A stretch of DNA of 64,000 nt from Flavobacteriales bacterium UBA7878. Its GTDB lineage: Bacteria; Bacteroidota; Bacteroidia; Flavobacteriales; Schleiferiaceae. A program made the translations under genes and the position numbers. Location of the stretch: contig DLRW01000075.1 in NCBI GenBank assembly GCA_002501205.1, positions 1 to 64,000 of the forward strand, written 5' to 3'. Positions 40,901-48,255 of the stretch are shown here, in pieces (the first letter of the stretch is position 1; each line of letters starts with the position of its first letter). The notes beneath the pieces are model-generated. The model was not told the origin of the DNA, ran no database searches, and worked only from the letters and a program-made list of their open reading frames with translations.

Positions 40901-42659
40901 TGCTAAAACTGAGTGGGCCTAACCAATAGGTGTAGGAACCATTGGTACAGGAGTCTCTAAGATATACTTCATAGGCGGTATTTGAACTCAAGTTGGAGAT
41001 CCGATAGCTACCACTATTGTCATTGATTGAGTCCCCTGCTGTGTTGGGATCAAATCCGGCGGGACCCCATTTAATTTGACTGTGGATTCCCATTCCTGGA
41101 GTCCAATTTAAATCAGCACTATTGGTGGTGATGGCATTGAGGCTGATGCTGTTAAAAGATGGAGGACTACAGGCGGGAACGAGCTCATAGTGGAAATCAT
41201 CGATATAAATGTTTCCGTAGGAGGCACTGCTTTTACTTAGAACAATTGCAATGTAGGAGTCCGTTCCATTGTAGCCATTGCTGCTGCTAATTTCGGTGAT
41301 GAATTCGGAATAGCTTGGGAAGTCGCGAGTGGGACTGCTACTCGGGATAAAGATGCTATCCAATTGCTGGAAGCTTCCGGGGTTTAAGGGATTGTCTACC
41401 GTGCCAATTAGGAAAGAGGCATCACCTCCGGTAGCGGCAGCCATAAAGCGGATCTGTTTATCAGCAAGATTCAGGTCCGAAAAAGCTGGGCTAATCAACA
41501 TAGTGCGATGATTGGCATTATTGCTGCCGCTCAGGAAAAATTCCAAATGCTGGCTTCCACTAAATGCGCTACTCCCATTATTGTAAGACTTTACTTCCGT
41601 TCTGTTTCCACCATTACCTACAAGGCTTGGCGTCCAACAAGCGGGCTCATCATGGAGCGCTTCGTTTTCAAAGTCATTGAAGTAGGGAGCTTGAAAAGGA
41701 TTACAAGCGGTGCTGAAATAAAAGGCCAGGCTGGAATCGGAAAGGGCATTGCCGCAGTCACGGAAAATGTAGAGCTCATATTCAGTATTGGCTTGGAGGG
41801 GATGAATGGTGGCTGGAGCAGTACTTAATAAAGAATCTCCTGTGATGGTGATGGTTCCTTGAGTATAACCACGTGGTCCCCAGTAAAAGCGAAAGTTGCC
41901 GGCATTATCGTTGAAGTTGATACCAACGCTGGTGTCTCCGATCGATACCAAAAAGGGGTTGGTTACTTTTTGGCAAGGAGGAATGGTATCGTATTCTACT
42001 TCATCGATAAATAGAGTGGTAAATGTGCTTTGGTTTCCATGCAGGAAAGCCAGGTGACTGTCTTGCATATTGTATCCATTTGCTGCAGTTACAGGAATGA
42101 TGTACTCGCGGTACTGAGAGGTTTCTGTAAAATGAATGGTGTCGAAAGCCTGGAAAGCGGACAAATTGCTTTGATTTGGCATCGATCCAATCACCAATGT
42201 AGAGCTGGTGTCGGTGGTACTAGCCATGAATCGGATTTGCTTTTGACCGAGAGTGAGATCACCAAATTGGGGTGAGATTAGCATGGTTGTATCTCCAAAT
42301 TCATTGAAGAGTACGACATGTTTCAAGCCACTATAAGGATCGTAGTTTTCTACTTGCGCGGCAGAACCAAAGCCCATGGTATTCACTAAACCGGATTCCC
42401 AGCATTGTGGACTTTGAAAGAGGGTGTCGTTTTCAAAGCCAGTGGCGTATCCAATATAATAGGTATTGCTGCAAGCAGCGGCAGCTAGTTGTACACTGGA
42501 AGCATTTTGTGGAGTTGGCTTTTTAGTTTCTGTTTCCCCGGCATCTTTCTCCTTCATCTCCGTAGGAGCTTTACTGAGCTTCAACTGCACCTGCCAGGTT
42601 CCCCAGGCGAGGGTGCTAAGCGTCAGGGATGCAAAAAGCAGGGTGACGATCTTTTTCAT
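37929..42659 (-). CDS. giant T9SS-secreted mosaic protein (Fn3 / jelly-roll-like modules, PKD)
   Basis: 1576 residues. Signal peptide (MKKIVTLLFASLTLSTLAWG), a charged linker (30-55), then five copies of a two-part module: a jelly-roll/MAM-like part opened by motifs such as YATGFENDT (about 74), APYFNDFENEA (320), APYLENFDG (592), APYLEDFEN (872) and LCDDFEAYN (1119), each followed by an Fn3-like part (for example CSPPSFNSISLNAITTNSAD) with recurring WGPxG-type turns. A PKD domain (about 1410-1490, WNFGNGQQD) precedes the T9SS type A sorting domain (SMYPNPVESVLNIEV to the end). Probably an adhesin or surface scaffold; no catalytic motif seen. Confidence 0.85.
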   Translation of the reverse strand: MKKIVTLLFASLTLSTLAWGTWQVQLKLSKAPTEMKEKDAGETETKKPTPQNASSVQLAAAACSNTYYIGYATGFENDTLFQSPQCWESGLVNTMGFGSAAQVENYDPYSGLKHVVLFNEFGDTTMLISPQFGDLTLGQKQIRFMASTTDTSSTLVIGSMPNQSNLSAFQAFDTIHFTETSQYREYIIPVTAANGYNMQDSHLAFLHGNQSTFTTLFIDEVEYDTIPPCQKVTNPFLVSIGDTSVGINFNDNAGNFRFYWGPRGYTQGTITITGDSLLSTAPATIHPLQANTEYELYIFRDCGNALSDSSLAFYFSTACNPFQAPYFNDFENEALHDEPACWTPSLVGNGGNRTEVKSYNNGSSAFSGSQHLEFFLSGSNNANHRTMLISPAFSDLNLADKQIRFMAAATGGDASFLIGTVDNPLNPGSFQQLDSIFIPSSSPTRDFPSYSEFITEISSSNGYNGTDSYIAIVLSKSSASYGNIYIDDFHYELVPACSPPSFNSISLNAITTNSADLNWTPGMGIHSQIKWGPAGFDPNTAGDSINDNSGSYRISNLSSNTAYEVYLRDSCTNGSYTYWLGPLSFSTACTEITAPYLENFDGANWAMGNGFDNAGDTIDNCWWRSPVNGGQYRWTVGNGPSPGFGTGPDQDASGSGNYIYSHGSYGFSGDSAILESPRIDVSALSQPFLSFAVHRFGPNMPALAVLIDSSGTWREITRISGSPQNSSAAPFQNIGIDISSYPDTTQIRFVIVSNGPNSGDCSIDELSIDEAPTCPDPVGLAAALQNDSTANLSWSAVGAAGSYEIWFGPQGFYQGTNTTGGTKTTTSNAQKLLDSLSANTYYEFVVRGICGPGDSSNWVGPQRFKTPCTSFSAPYLEDFENFNIGSTPDCYEALLSAAGSIEVTGNQSSSGSQSVQIYNDFFPSDLILVSPNFNDMDLGDKRIRFKARNSSAPSEDLIVGTISNPSDINSFQALDTIHLNTNFNTYTLSFDASTGYNMTDKNFAFKHGVLNSFEPIYIDELHYELIPSCAEPTNLSLVSSTATSADVSWNGTTGQYEYEYGIKGFSIGSGTRVSTSATTATVSLQAANVPNQVFVRSICAPGDTSLWAGPIDISVSPILCDDFEAYNLGSFDGQSTLFESLSINDVTEISSLQANSGTQSMRVIAFGLDASSTGVPFNAIDSGRIEVSMAVYVPMGSSGFINFFKDYQNSNLAFSLDFFGGTANVLAPNGFGPPNTLATFNYSTGVWFDVDQIIDFDLDTCYIKINGQDQNIGWSYSQNAFFPPAQLTGLSFVAPGNFGGSNEFFIDDFCITELQDNNCTSPFFNQVAFASCDSVVLEFGDLGDTLLVEYGLSGFNPGSGTLISGTDSLVILDQLLAKHAYEVYYQNICNGTDSSDWEGPISFQTDSVPLPNAAFTYSIVDSLGMQWIFVDASGSSQSDQYQWNFGNGQQDTGLMANSSYSQNGPVDVQLVVSNACGSDTLVQSFTVNIGLAQFHIESLSMYPNPVESVLNIEVPSEMRGKIRVQLFNSSGQEVWNESLIQNDPILKLPLQSLPQGMYHIRLEGGQQLRQGTLVKH

Positions 42660-42967
42660 GTATAGGGCTTTAGAATTTTAAATCGAAGACCAATTAAGAG
42701 GAATTGCTTCGCCTACCCTATTTTTTAATATGGACAGAATGTATATGACTGAATTAAGTAGTTGTTTTTCAGAAGTTAAAAGAGTGGTGTGTTGTTTTTA
42801 TTTCGGAAGTATTTTACTCCTTTATCGGAACATAGCTCCTGGCAAAGTCTGCGTTTTTACCCTGTTTTATTGTCGAAAAACGCATTACATGAATAGCCTT
42901 TTTAAAGGCTAATGGGCAAAAAAAAAGCGCCTCGATTGAGACGCTTTCTAAAAGGCTTATCCTTTTC
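42660..42967. other. 308-base intergenic stretch
   Basis: Upstream of the giant T9SS gene and downstream of the thioredoxin gene, both on the minus strand. Apart from the terminator at 42918-42947 I see no gene and no good TAnnTTTG element; the 5' part is AT-rich. Confidence 0.6.
42918..42947 (-). terminator. intrinsic terminator after the TlpA-like gene
   Basis: AAAGCGCCTC (42924-42933) and GAGACGCTTT (42938-42947) pair with one mismatch around GATT, followed on the minus strand by a run of U (42918-42923 and on). It lies 20 bases after the TlpA-like gene stop. Confidence 0.85.
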
Positions 42968-43522
42968 TTATTTCTTCATTTTTTCCAGCACATTTCGCAA
43001 AGCGCGACCGCGCAGGTTTTTGGCCAGGATGGTTCCATCACCGCCAATTAGGAAAGTGGCAGGAATGGACTGAACTCCATAAGTGGCCGCTGCAGCATTA
43101 CTCCAGCCTTTTAGGTCACTTACGTGATTTTCCCAAACCAATTTATCTTGTTCAATAGCGGCAATCCACTGACTCTTGTTTTGATCCAATGACACACTTA
43201 AAACGGTAAAGCCTTCGCCTTCTTTAAAGCTAGCATCTTTATAATCGTTGTAAGTGGCTACTACATTAGGGTTCTCGCGGCGACAAGGTTTGCACCAAGC
43301 GGCCCAAAAGTCGATTAATACTACTTTTCCCTGGAGGTCGGAGAGCTTCCGTACTTGTCCATTAGGATCCTTCATTTCAATCTCTGGAGCTTTGCTGCCA
43401 ATGCTAATACCACGGCTTTGCTCCTCATCCGGCATTTTATTCAAACCTTCCACAAAGCTTAGTCCAACAAAGCTTAATGCAGCAAGTCCGATAATGAATA
43501 GGGGTTTTCTAAAGATGTTCAT
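42968..43522 (-). CDS. TlpA/ResA-like thioredoxin, membrane-anchored
   Basis: 184 residues. An N-terminal anchor or signal (PLFIIGLAALSFVGLSFVEG), then a thioredoxin fold of the AhpC/TSA-Redoxin type: GSKAPEIEMKDPNGQVRKLS, active site FWAAWCKPCRRENPNV, and the cis-proline region GVQSIPATFLIGGDGTIL. WCKPC suggests a periplasmic thiol reductant. Nine bases after murA on the same strand; a clear terminator follows. The exact partner is unknown. Confidence 0.9.
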   Translation of the reverse strand: MNIFRKPLFIIGLAALSFVGLSFVEGLNKMPDEEQSRGISIGSKAPEIEMKDPNGQVRKLSDLQGKVVLIDFWAAWCKPCRRENPNVVATYNDYKDASFKEGEGFTVLSVSLDQNKSQWIAAIEQDKLVWENHVSDLKGWSNAAAATYGVQSIPATFLIGGDGTILAKNLRGRALRNVLEKMKK

Positions 43523-43531
43523 CTCCTCTTT

Positions 43532-44839
43532 TTAGTTAACTCTTACAATTTGCGCGCCAATTGCCCGGAGGCGTTCATCGATATTCTCATATCCACGGTC
43601 GATTTGCTCAATATTGTGAATGGTGCTGGTGCCTTCAGCGCTTAAGGCAGCAATCAGCAGTGAGATTCCGGCGCGGATATCGGGACTGGTCATGGTGGTT
43701 GCCTTAAGCGGCGTGGCCTTGTCCATACCAATAACGGTAGCGCGGTGTGGATCGCAAAGAATAATTTGCGCACCCATATCTATAAGCTTGTCGACAAAGA
43801 ACAGTCGACTCTCAAACATTTTCTGGTGAATCAAAACCGAGCCTCTGGCCTGTGTCGCGACTACCAGAGCAATACTCAATAGGTCTGGTGTAAAGCCTGG
43901 CCAGGGAGCATCGGCAATAGTTAGGATGGATCCGTCGATAAAGGTTTCAATCTCGTAATGATCTTGCTGGGGTACAATCAAGTCATCATTTTCACGCTGC
44001 ACCTTAATCCCCATCTTGCTGAAGACAGAAGGAATTACGCCTAAATCATCGAAGCTTACGTCTTTGATGCGCAATTCAGAGGAGGTCATGGCGGCCATAC
44101 CTATCCAAGATCCGATCTCAATCATATCGGGAAGCACGCGGTGATCGCAGCCTCCTAATTCGCTTACGCCTTCGATACTTAATAAATTGGAACCAATGCC
44201 GGAAATCTTAGCTCCCATGCGATTCAGCATTTTGCAAAGCTGTTGCAAATAAGGTTCGCAAGCGGCATTATAAATGGTAGTAGTTCCTTCGGCCAAAGCC
44301 GCCGCCATTACAATGTTGGCGGTACCGGTTACTGAAGCTTCATCCAAAAGCATATAGGCGCCCTTGAGTTTTTTAGCTTCTACACCATAAAAGGATTCGC
44401 CGGGCTTATAACGGAATTTGGCGCCTAATTTCTGGAAACCTTCAAAGTGGGTATCCAAACGACGACGACCAATTTTATCACCACCCGGTTTAGGGATATA
44501 ACCTTTGCCAAAGCGCGCTAATAAAGGACCTACAATCATAATACTTCCTCTGAGGGAAGCGCCCTTCACTTTGAACTCATCCGATTCGAGATAGTCCAAA
44601 TTAAGGTCATCGGCTTTAAAGCTGTAAATACCATGTCCCTTGCGTTGCACTTTAACACCGAGGTCGGCCAGGATGTCGATTAGCTTATTTACATCTACAA
44701 TATCCGGGATATTGGAAATGGTAACCCGCTCTGCAGTAAGCAGGGTGGCACAGATAATTTGCAGGGCTTCATTCTTAGCTCCTTGTGGAGTGATGGAGCC
44801 GCTTAGGCGTTGTCCGCCGGTGATTTGAAAAGTTCCCAA
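43532..44839 (-). CDS. murA: UDP-N-acetylglucosamine 1-carboxyvinyltransferase MurA (Asp variant)
   Basis: 435 residues. MurA transfers enolpyruvate from PEP to UDP-GlcNAc, the first committed step of peptidoglycan synthesis. SGSITPQGAKNEALQIICAT gives the catalytic KN pair, and the loop reads KPGGDKIGRRRLDTH: Asp121 replaces the Cys (Cys115 in E. coli) that fosfomycin alkylates, while the rest of the loop is conserved. The C-terminus has ERGYENIDERLRAIGA. I chose the TTG at 44839, which gives the normal N-terminus (GTFQITGG) just after the DUF4290 stop; an ATG at 44920 would add 27 residues overlapping DUF4290. Confidence 0.95.
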   Translation of the reverse strand: MGTFQITGGQRLSGSITPQGAKNEALQIICATLLTAERVTISNIPDIVDVNKLIDILADLGVKVQRKGHGIYSFKADDLNLDYLESDEFKVKGASLRGSIMIVGPLLARFGKGYIPKPGGDKIGRRRLDTHFEGFQKLGAKFRYKPGESFYGVEAKKLKGAYMLLDEASVTGTANIVMAAALAEGTTTIYNAACEPYLQQLCKMLNRMGAKISGIGSNLLSIEGVSELGGCDHRVLPDMIEIGSWIGMAAMTSSELRIKDVSFDDLGVIPSVFSKMGIKVQRENDDLIVPQQDHYEIETFIDGSILTIADAPWPGFTPDLLSIALVVATQARGSVLIHQKMFESRLFFVDKLIDMGAQIILCDPHRATVIGMDKATPLKATTMTSPDIRAGISLLIAALSAEGTSTIHNIEQIDRGYENIDERLRAIGAQIVRVN

Positions 44840-44843
44840 GGAA

Positions 44844-45479
44844 TTATTTTTTCTTGTTGATTTTTCGCTTCGAACGGTTATTGTTGTTGCGTTTATTTTT
44901 GTGGTTATGCTTGTTTCCACCGTGATTTTGCAACAGATCTCGTTTCTCGGAAAGACTTACATCTGCAACCTGCAATTTGTTGTTGGACATCTCCTTGAGG
45001 TTGTTCAGAATCACATCGTCTTCAACATGGTCTTTATTCCATACGATGTAATTTTTCTTCATCACATTGGCTAGAGCCTCGGTGAGAGCGGTTTTTTCTT
45101 CCCCTTCTTCCAGCGCTACGGCATAGTCAATCATTTTACGGGTAATATTTCCGTAATGACGGTAGCGACGACTGGTTTGAGGATACTCCACCGGCTGAGG
45201 CTTTTCTAATAAGCTTTCTGGTGCGGGAGGAGGATAGGGAGAGTCTACATCCAATTTGAAATCAGACATAATATATAAATGGTCCCAAAGCTTGTGCTCA
45301 GGATCATCGTCTGTCTCGTATACCTGAGGGTTCAGGTTCGCGATAATGGCGATTAGATTACGAGCTTGTTTATTGCGTTCGTCCCGATTTTCGATGGTCA
45401 GCAGGTAGTCTACCATGCGCTGAACATTACGACCATACTCAGGGATGATCATGCGGGGTCTGCTAGTATTATATTCCAT
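44844..45479 (-). CDS. DUF4290 protein
   Basis: 211 residues. MEYNTSRPRMIIPEYGRNVQ and the following helical domain (about 1-180) match DUF4290, a Bacteroidota-specific family of unknown function that often precedes murA. The C-terminal 40 residues are Asn/Lys/Arg-rich (GGNKHNHKNKRNNNNRSKRK), possibly nucleic-acid binding. The stop is directly followed by the murA start, so the two are probably co-expressed. Confidence 0.88.
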   Translation of the reverse strand: MEYNTSRPRMIIPEYGRNVQRMVDYLLTIENRDERNKQARNLIAIIANLNPQVYETDDDPEHKLWDHLYIMSDFKLDVDSPYPPPAPESLLEKPQPVEYPQTSRRYRHYGNITRKMIDYAVALEEGEEKTALTEALANVMKKNYIVWNKDHVEDDVILNNLKEMSNNKLQVADVSLSEKRDLLQNHGGNKHNHKNKRNNNNRSKRKINKKK

Positions 45480-45544
45480 AGTCTATTGAGAAGGCAATAT
45501 AAAAAATCAGATTGCAGAGTATTGCCTTTAAAGTCCTAAAAGTA

Positions 45545-45552
45545 CAAAGATA
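45545..45552 (-). promoter_or_regulatory. -7 element upstream of DUF4290-murA
   Basis: TATCTTTG on the minus strand fits TAnnTTTG and predicts a leader of about 60 bases. The -33 region is not clear. Confidence 0.3.
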
Positions 45553-45686
45553 GGGATAGATTGTACTTTGAAGGTTGGCAATGTTACATACAGGAATTGA
45601 GCCCACCATTAAAAATCTGGGGCAAGCTCCTTAATTAGAGCAAACAATGGCCTAAGCCAGCCATTGAACTTAACCAGGTTCTGCTT

Positions 45687-48029
45687 TTAAATCTTCTCCA
45701 GCTTCGCGAACTTGAGTAGCAGTTTTTTCTCACCCACATTCTCAAAATGGATGATGGCCTTTTTATTGGCCCCGGATCCTTCCATGGATTTAATCTCTCC
45801 CATACCAAAGCGTGGATGCTTCACTCTTTGTCCCGCATCCAGATCGGTATGGATCTCGAAATTGCCGCTAACAGAATCTTGATCGCTCAATTTTTTCATA
45901 CCAGCAGGTGGTCGTACCGGAGTTCGTGGACTGTTGCGTTGGGGACGAGCACTGCGTCGATCACCACCAGCCATGGGGCTGCGTTGTGCTGCGGAGTTTG
46001 GGCGTTTCTGGCGAAAGCCTTGTAATTCATCCGGTGATAGGAAGGGACTAAATTCCGGGGTACTTTGATTAAGGTATTTATCATCGATTTCCTCCAGGAA
46101 TCGCGAAGGTTCGCAGTCTACCAATTTGCCCCAGCGGTATCTCATTTGGGCAAAAGACAGATAGGCTTGTTTTTCGGCACGAGTTAAGGCTACGTAGAAA
46201 AGACGGCGTTCTTCTTCCAGGTCAGCGCGACTGTTTACGGTCATCATACTGGGGAAGAGGTTTTCTTCCATGCCCACGATAAATACCACCGGAAACTCCA
46301 ATCCCTTGGCCAGGTGAATGGTCATCAGTGATACCTTATTACGATCATTAGGGTCATCCTTATCCTGATCGGTTAATAAGGCCACATCTTGCATAAAAGC
46401 TTCCAATTTGGGGTTGCCTTCCTCGATTTCAGCCTGACCTTCGACAAACTCTTTTACAGAGTTCAACAATTCTTCAATATTCTCTACTCGACTAACACCT
46501 TCCGGGGTTTTGTCCTCTCCCAGGGTTCGCATCAGACCAGAGGTCTTGGAGATCTGATTTACAACTTCAAAGGCATCGGAGTTTTCGGCTAAAATGCGGT
46601 AGCTATTGATCTTAGTGACATAATCTTTCAGCTTGTTAACTGCGCCGCGATTAATACCCAGGTCGGGGAAGAAATCGATGTTTTCCAGGATTTCCCAAAT
46701 GGCGCGATTTTCTTGATTCGCTTTTACAGTAAGCTTTTCAACGGTGGTGTCGCCAATCCCTCGCTTGGGATAATTAATGGTGCGGCGTAGGGCTTCCTCA
46801 TCTTTAGGATTAATGGCCAATCGGCAATAAGCTAAAAGGTCTTTTACCTCCTTACGTTGATAAAAGGAGAGACCACCATAAATGCGATAGGGGATATTCT
46901 TGCGACGAAGATTATCCTCCATGGCCCGCGATTGGGCATTGGTGCGGTAGAGAATGGCAAAGTCGGAATAGTCGAAATGCTCATTCATCTGTCTTTCGAA
47001 AATGGTGCGCGCTACCCAGGCTCCTTCATCGGAATCACTTACGGTTTTGTGAACCACAATCTGGTCGCCTCCATCATTTTCAGTGAATACATTTTTAGGG
47101 AGCTGATTCTTGTTTTTCGCAATCAAGCTATTTGCTGCTCCCACAATGTTCTTGGTGCTGCGGTAATTCTGCTCCAGCTTATAAACCTGCACATTGTCGT
47201 AGTCGCGCTGGAAATTTAGAATGTTCTGGATATTCGCACCGCGGAAGGCATAGATACTCTGAGCATCATCGCCAACTACACAGATGTTTTGAAAGCGATT
47301 GGCCAGGGCTTTAACAATAAGGTACTGGGCGTGGTTGGTATCCTGATACTCATCCACCATGATATAGCGAAAGCGATCTTGGTATTTAGCTAAAACCTCG
47401 GGGAAGTTCCGTAAGAGGGTATAGGTTTGGAGCAGGATATCATCAAAGTCCATGGCTCCGGCCCTAAAGTTTTTCTCATTATAGGCATTAAATACATCAC
47501 CCAACTGCGGCATACGTGCCGCGGCATCTTGTTCCTGGAGGTCTGGACTATTAAAGTATTCCCGGGGGGTAATTAAGCCGTTTTTAAAGGCTGAGATTCT
47601 ACGGGCCACATTGCCGGTCTTGTAAATCTCTTTGTCAAGGTTTAATTCCTTGATTACATTATTAATAGCTTTTTTACTGTCTTCGGCATCGTAAATAGTG
47701 AAGTTGGAAGGATAGCCTAAAAGATGGCCTTCAACCCGTAAAATGCGAGCGAATACGGAGTGAAAGGTTCCCATCCAAATATTCTTAGCCTCGGAGGGAC
47801 CTACTATTTTACCAATCCGCTCCTTCATTTCGCGAGCGGCTTTATTGGTAAAGGTCAGGGAGAGGATATTAAAAGGATCCACACCTTTATTTGCCATGAG
47901 GTAAGCAATGCGCATGGTAAGCACTCGGGTTTTTCCCGAGCCGGCACCGGCAATAACCATAATGGGGCCCTCGGTAGCTTCTACCGCGGCTTTTTGAGGT
48001 GGGTTTAGTCCCTGAAGGAAGTCCGTCAC
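45687..48029 (-). CDS. UvrD/PcrA-type superfamily 1 DNA helicase
   Basis: 780 residues. Q motif LNPPQKAAVEATEG, motif I VIAGAGSGKTRVLTMRI, motif II IMVDEYQDTNHAQYLI, motif III VVGDDAQSIYAFRGA, motif IV LEQNYRST, motif V VSLMTIHLAKGLEFPVVFIV, motif VI EERRLFYVALTRAEK: all helicase motifs of the UvrD/PcrA/Rep group. The C-terminal 100 residues are a basic linker plus a Tudor-like end (DAGQRVKHPRFGMGEIKSME) that in PcrA contacts RNA polymerase. Start: a GTG at 48029 gives MTDFLQGLNPPQ, the usual N-terminus; the longer frame starting with TTG at 48080 is unlikely. Confidence 0.95.
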   Translation of the reverse strand: MTDFLQGLNPPQKAAVEATEGPIMVIAGAGSGKTRVLTMRIAYLMANKGVDPFNILSLTFTNKAAREMKERIGKIVGPSEAKNIWMGTFHSVFARILRVEGHLLGYPSNFTIYDAEDSKKAINNVIKELNLDKEIYKTGNVARRISAFKNGLITPREYFNSPDLQEQDAAARMPQLGDVFNAYNEKNFRAGAMDFDDILLQTYTLLRNFPEVLAKYQDRFRYIMVDEYQDTNHAQYLIVKALANRFQNICVVGDDAQSIYAFRGANIQNILNFQRDYDNVQVYKLEQNYRSTKNIVGAANSLIAKNKNQLPKNVFTENDGGDQIVVHKTVSDSDEGAWVARTIFERQMNEHFDYSDFAILYRTNAQSRAMEDNLRRKNIPYRIYGGLSFYQRKEVKDLLAYCRLAINPKDEEALRRTINYPKRGIGDTTVEKLTVKANQENRAIWEILENIDFFPDLGINRGAVNKLKDYVTKINSYRILAENSDAFEVVNQISKTSGLMRTLGEDKTPEGVSRVENIEELLNSVKEFVEGQAEIEEGNPKLEAFMQDVALLTDQDKDDPNDRNKVSLMTIHLAKGLEFPVVFIVGMEENLFPSMMTVNSRADLEEERRLFYVALTRAEKQAYLSFAQMRYRWGKLVDCEPSRFLEEIDDKYLNQSTPEFSPFLSPDELQGFRQKRPNSAAQRSPMAGGDRRSARPQRNSPRTPVRPPAGMKKLSDQDSVSGNFEIHTDLDAGQRVKHPRFGMGEIKSMEGSGANKKAIIHFENVGEKKLLLKFAKLEKI

Positions 48030-48255
48030 AGTAAAAATAATTTGAGGGGCAAAGGTGCGGATATTATGGAAAGGCGGCAAGGGCTTAATGAATAAGCTCC
48101 ATCCTGGAAAGATCTAATAGTTGATTGCATGTTGGAGGCCAAAATGTATTCCGGGATTGTACCAGTTGTCGATTCAAGTTTGAGATTTAAGGAAATTTGT
48201 TTGAAAATGATTATTCCTTTGCTTTTCCTTTGATTTGGCGTCAAATCTGAAAATC

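Noticed and set aside
44840..44920. 27-residue N-terminal extension of MurA from the ATG at 44920
   Set aside because: It overlaps the Asn/Lys-rich end of DUF4290 and has no counterpart in MurA; kept only as an alternative start.
45543..45570. AGTACAAAG / GTACTTTG as an inverted repeat upstream of DUF4290
   Set aside because: Only GTAC pairs; the rest is not complementary. Kept only the -7 element.
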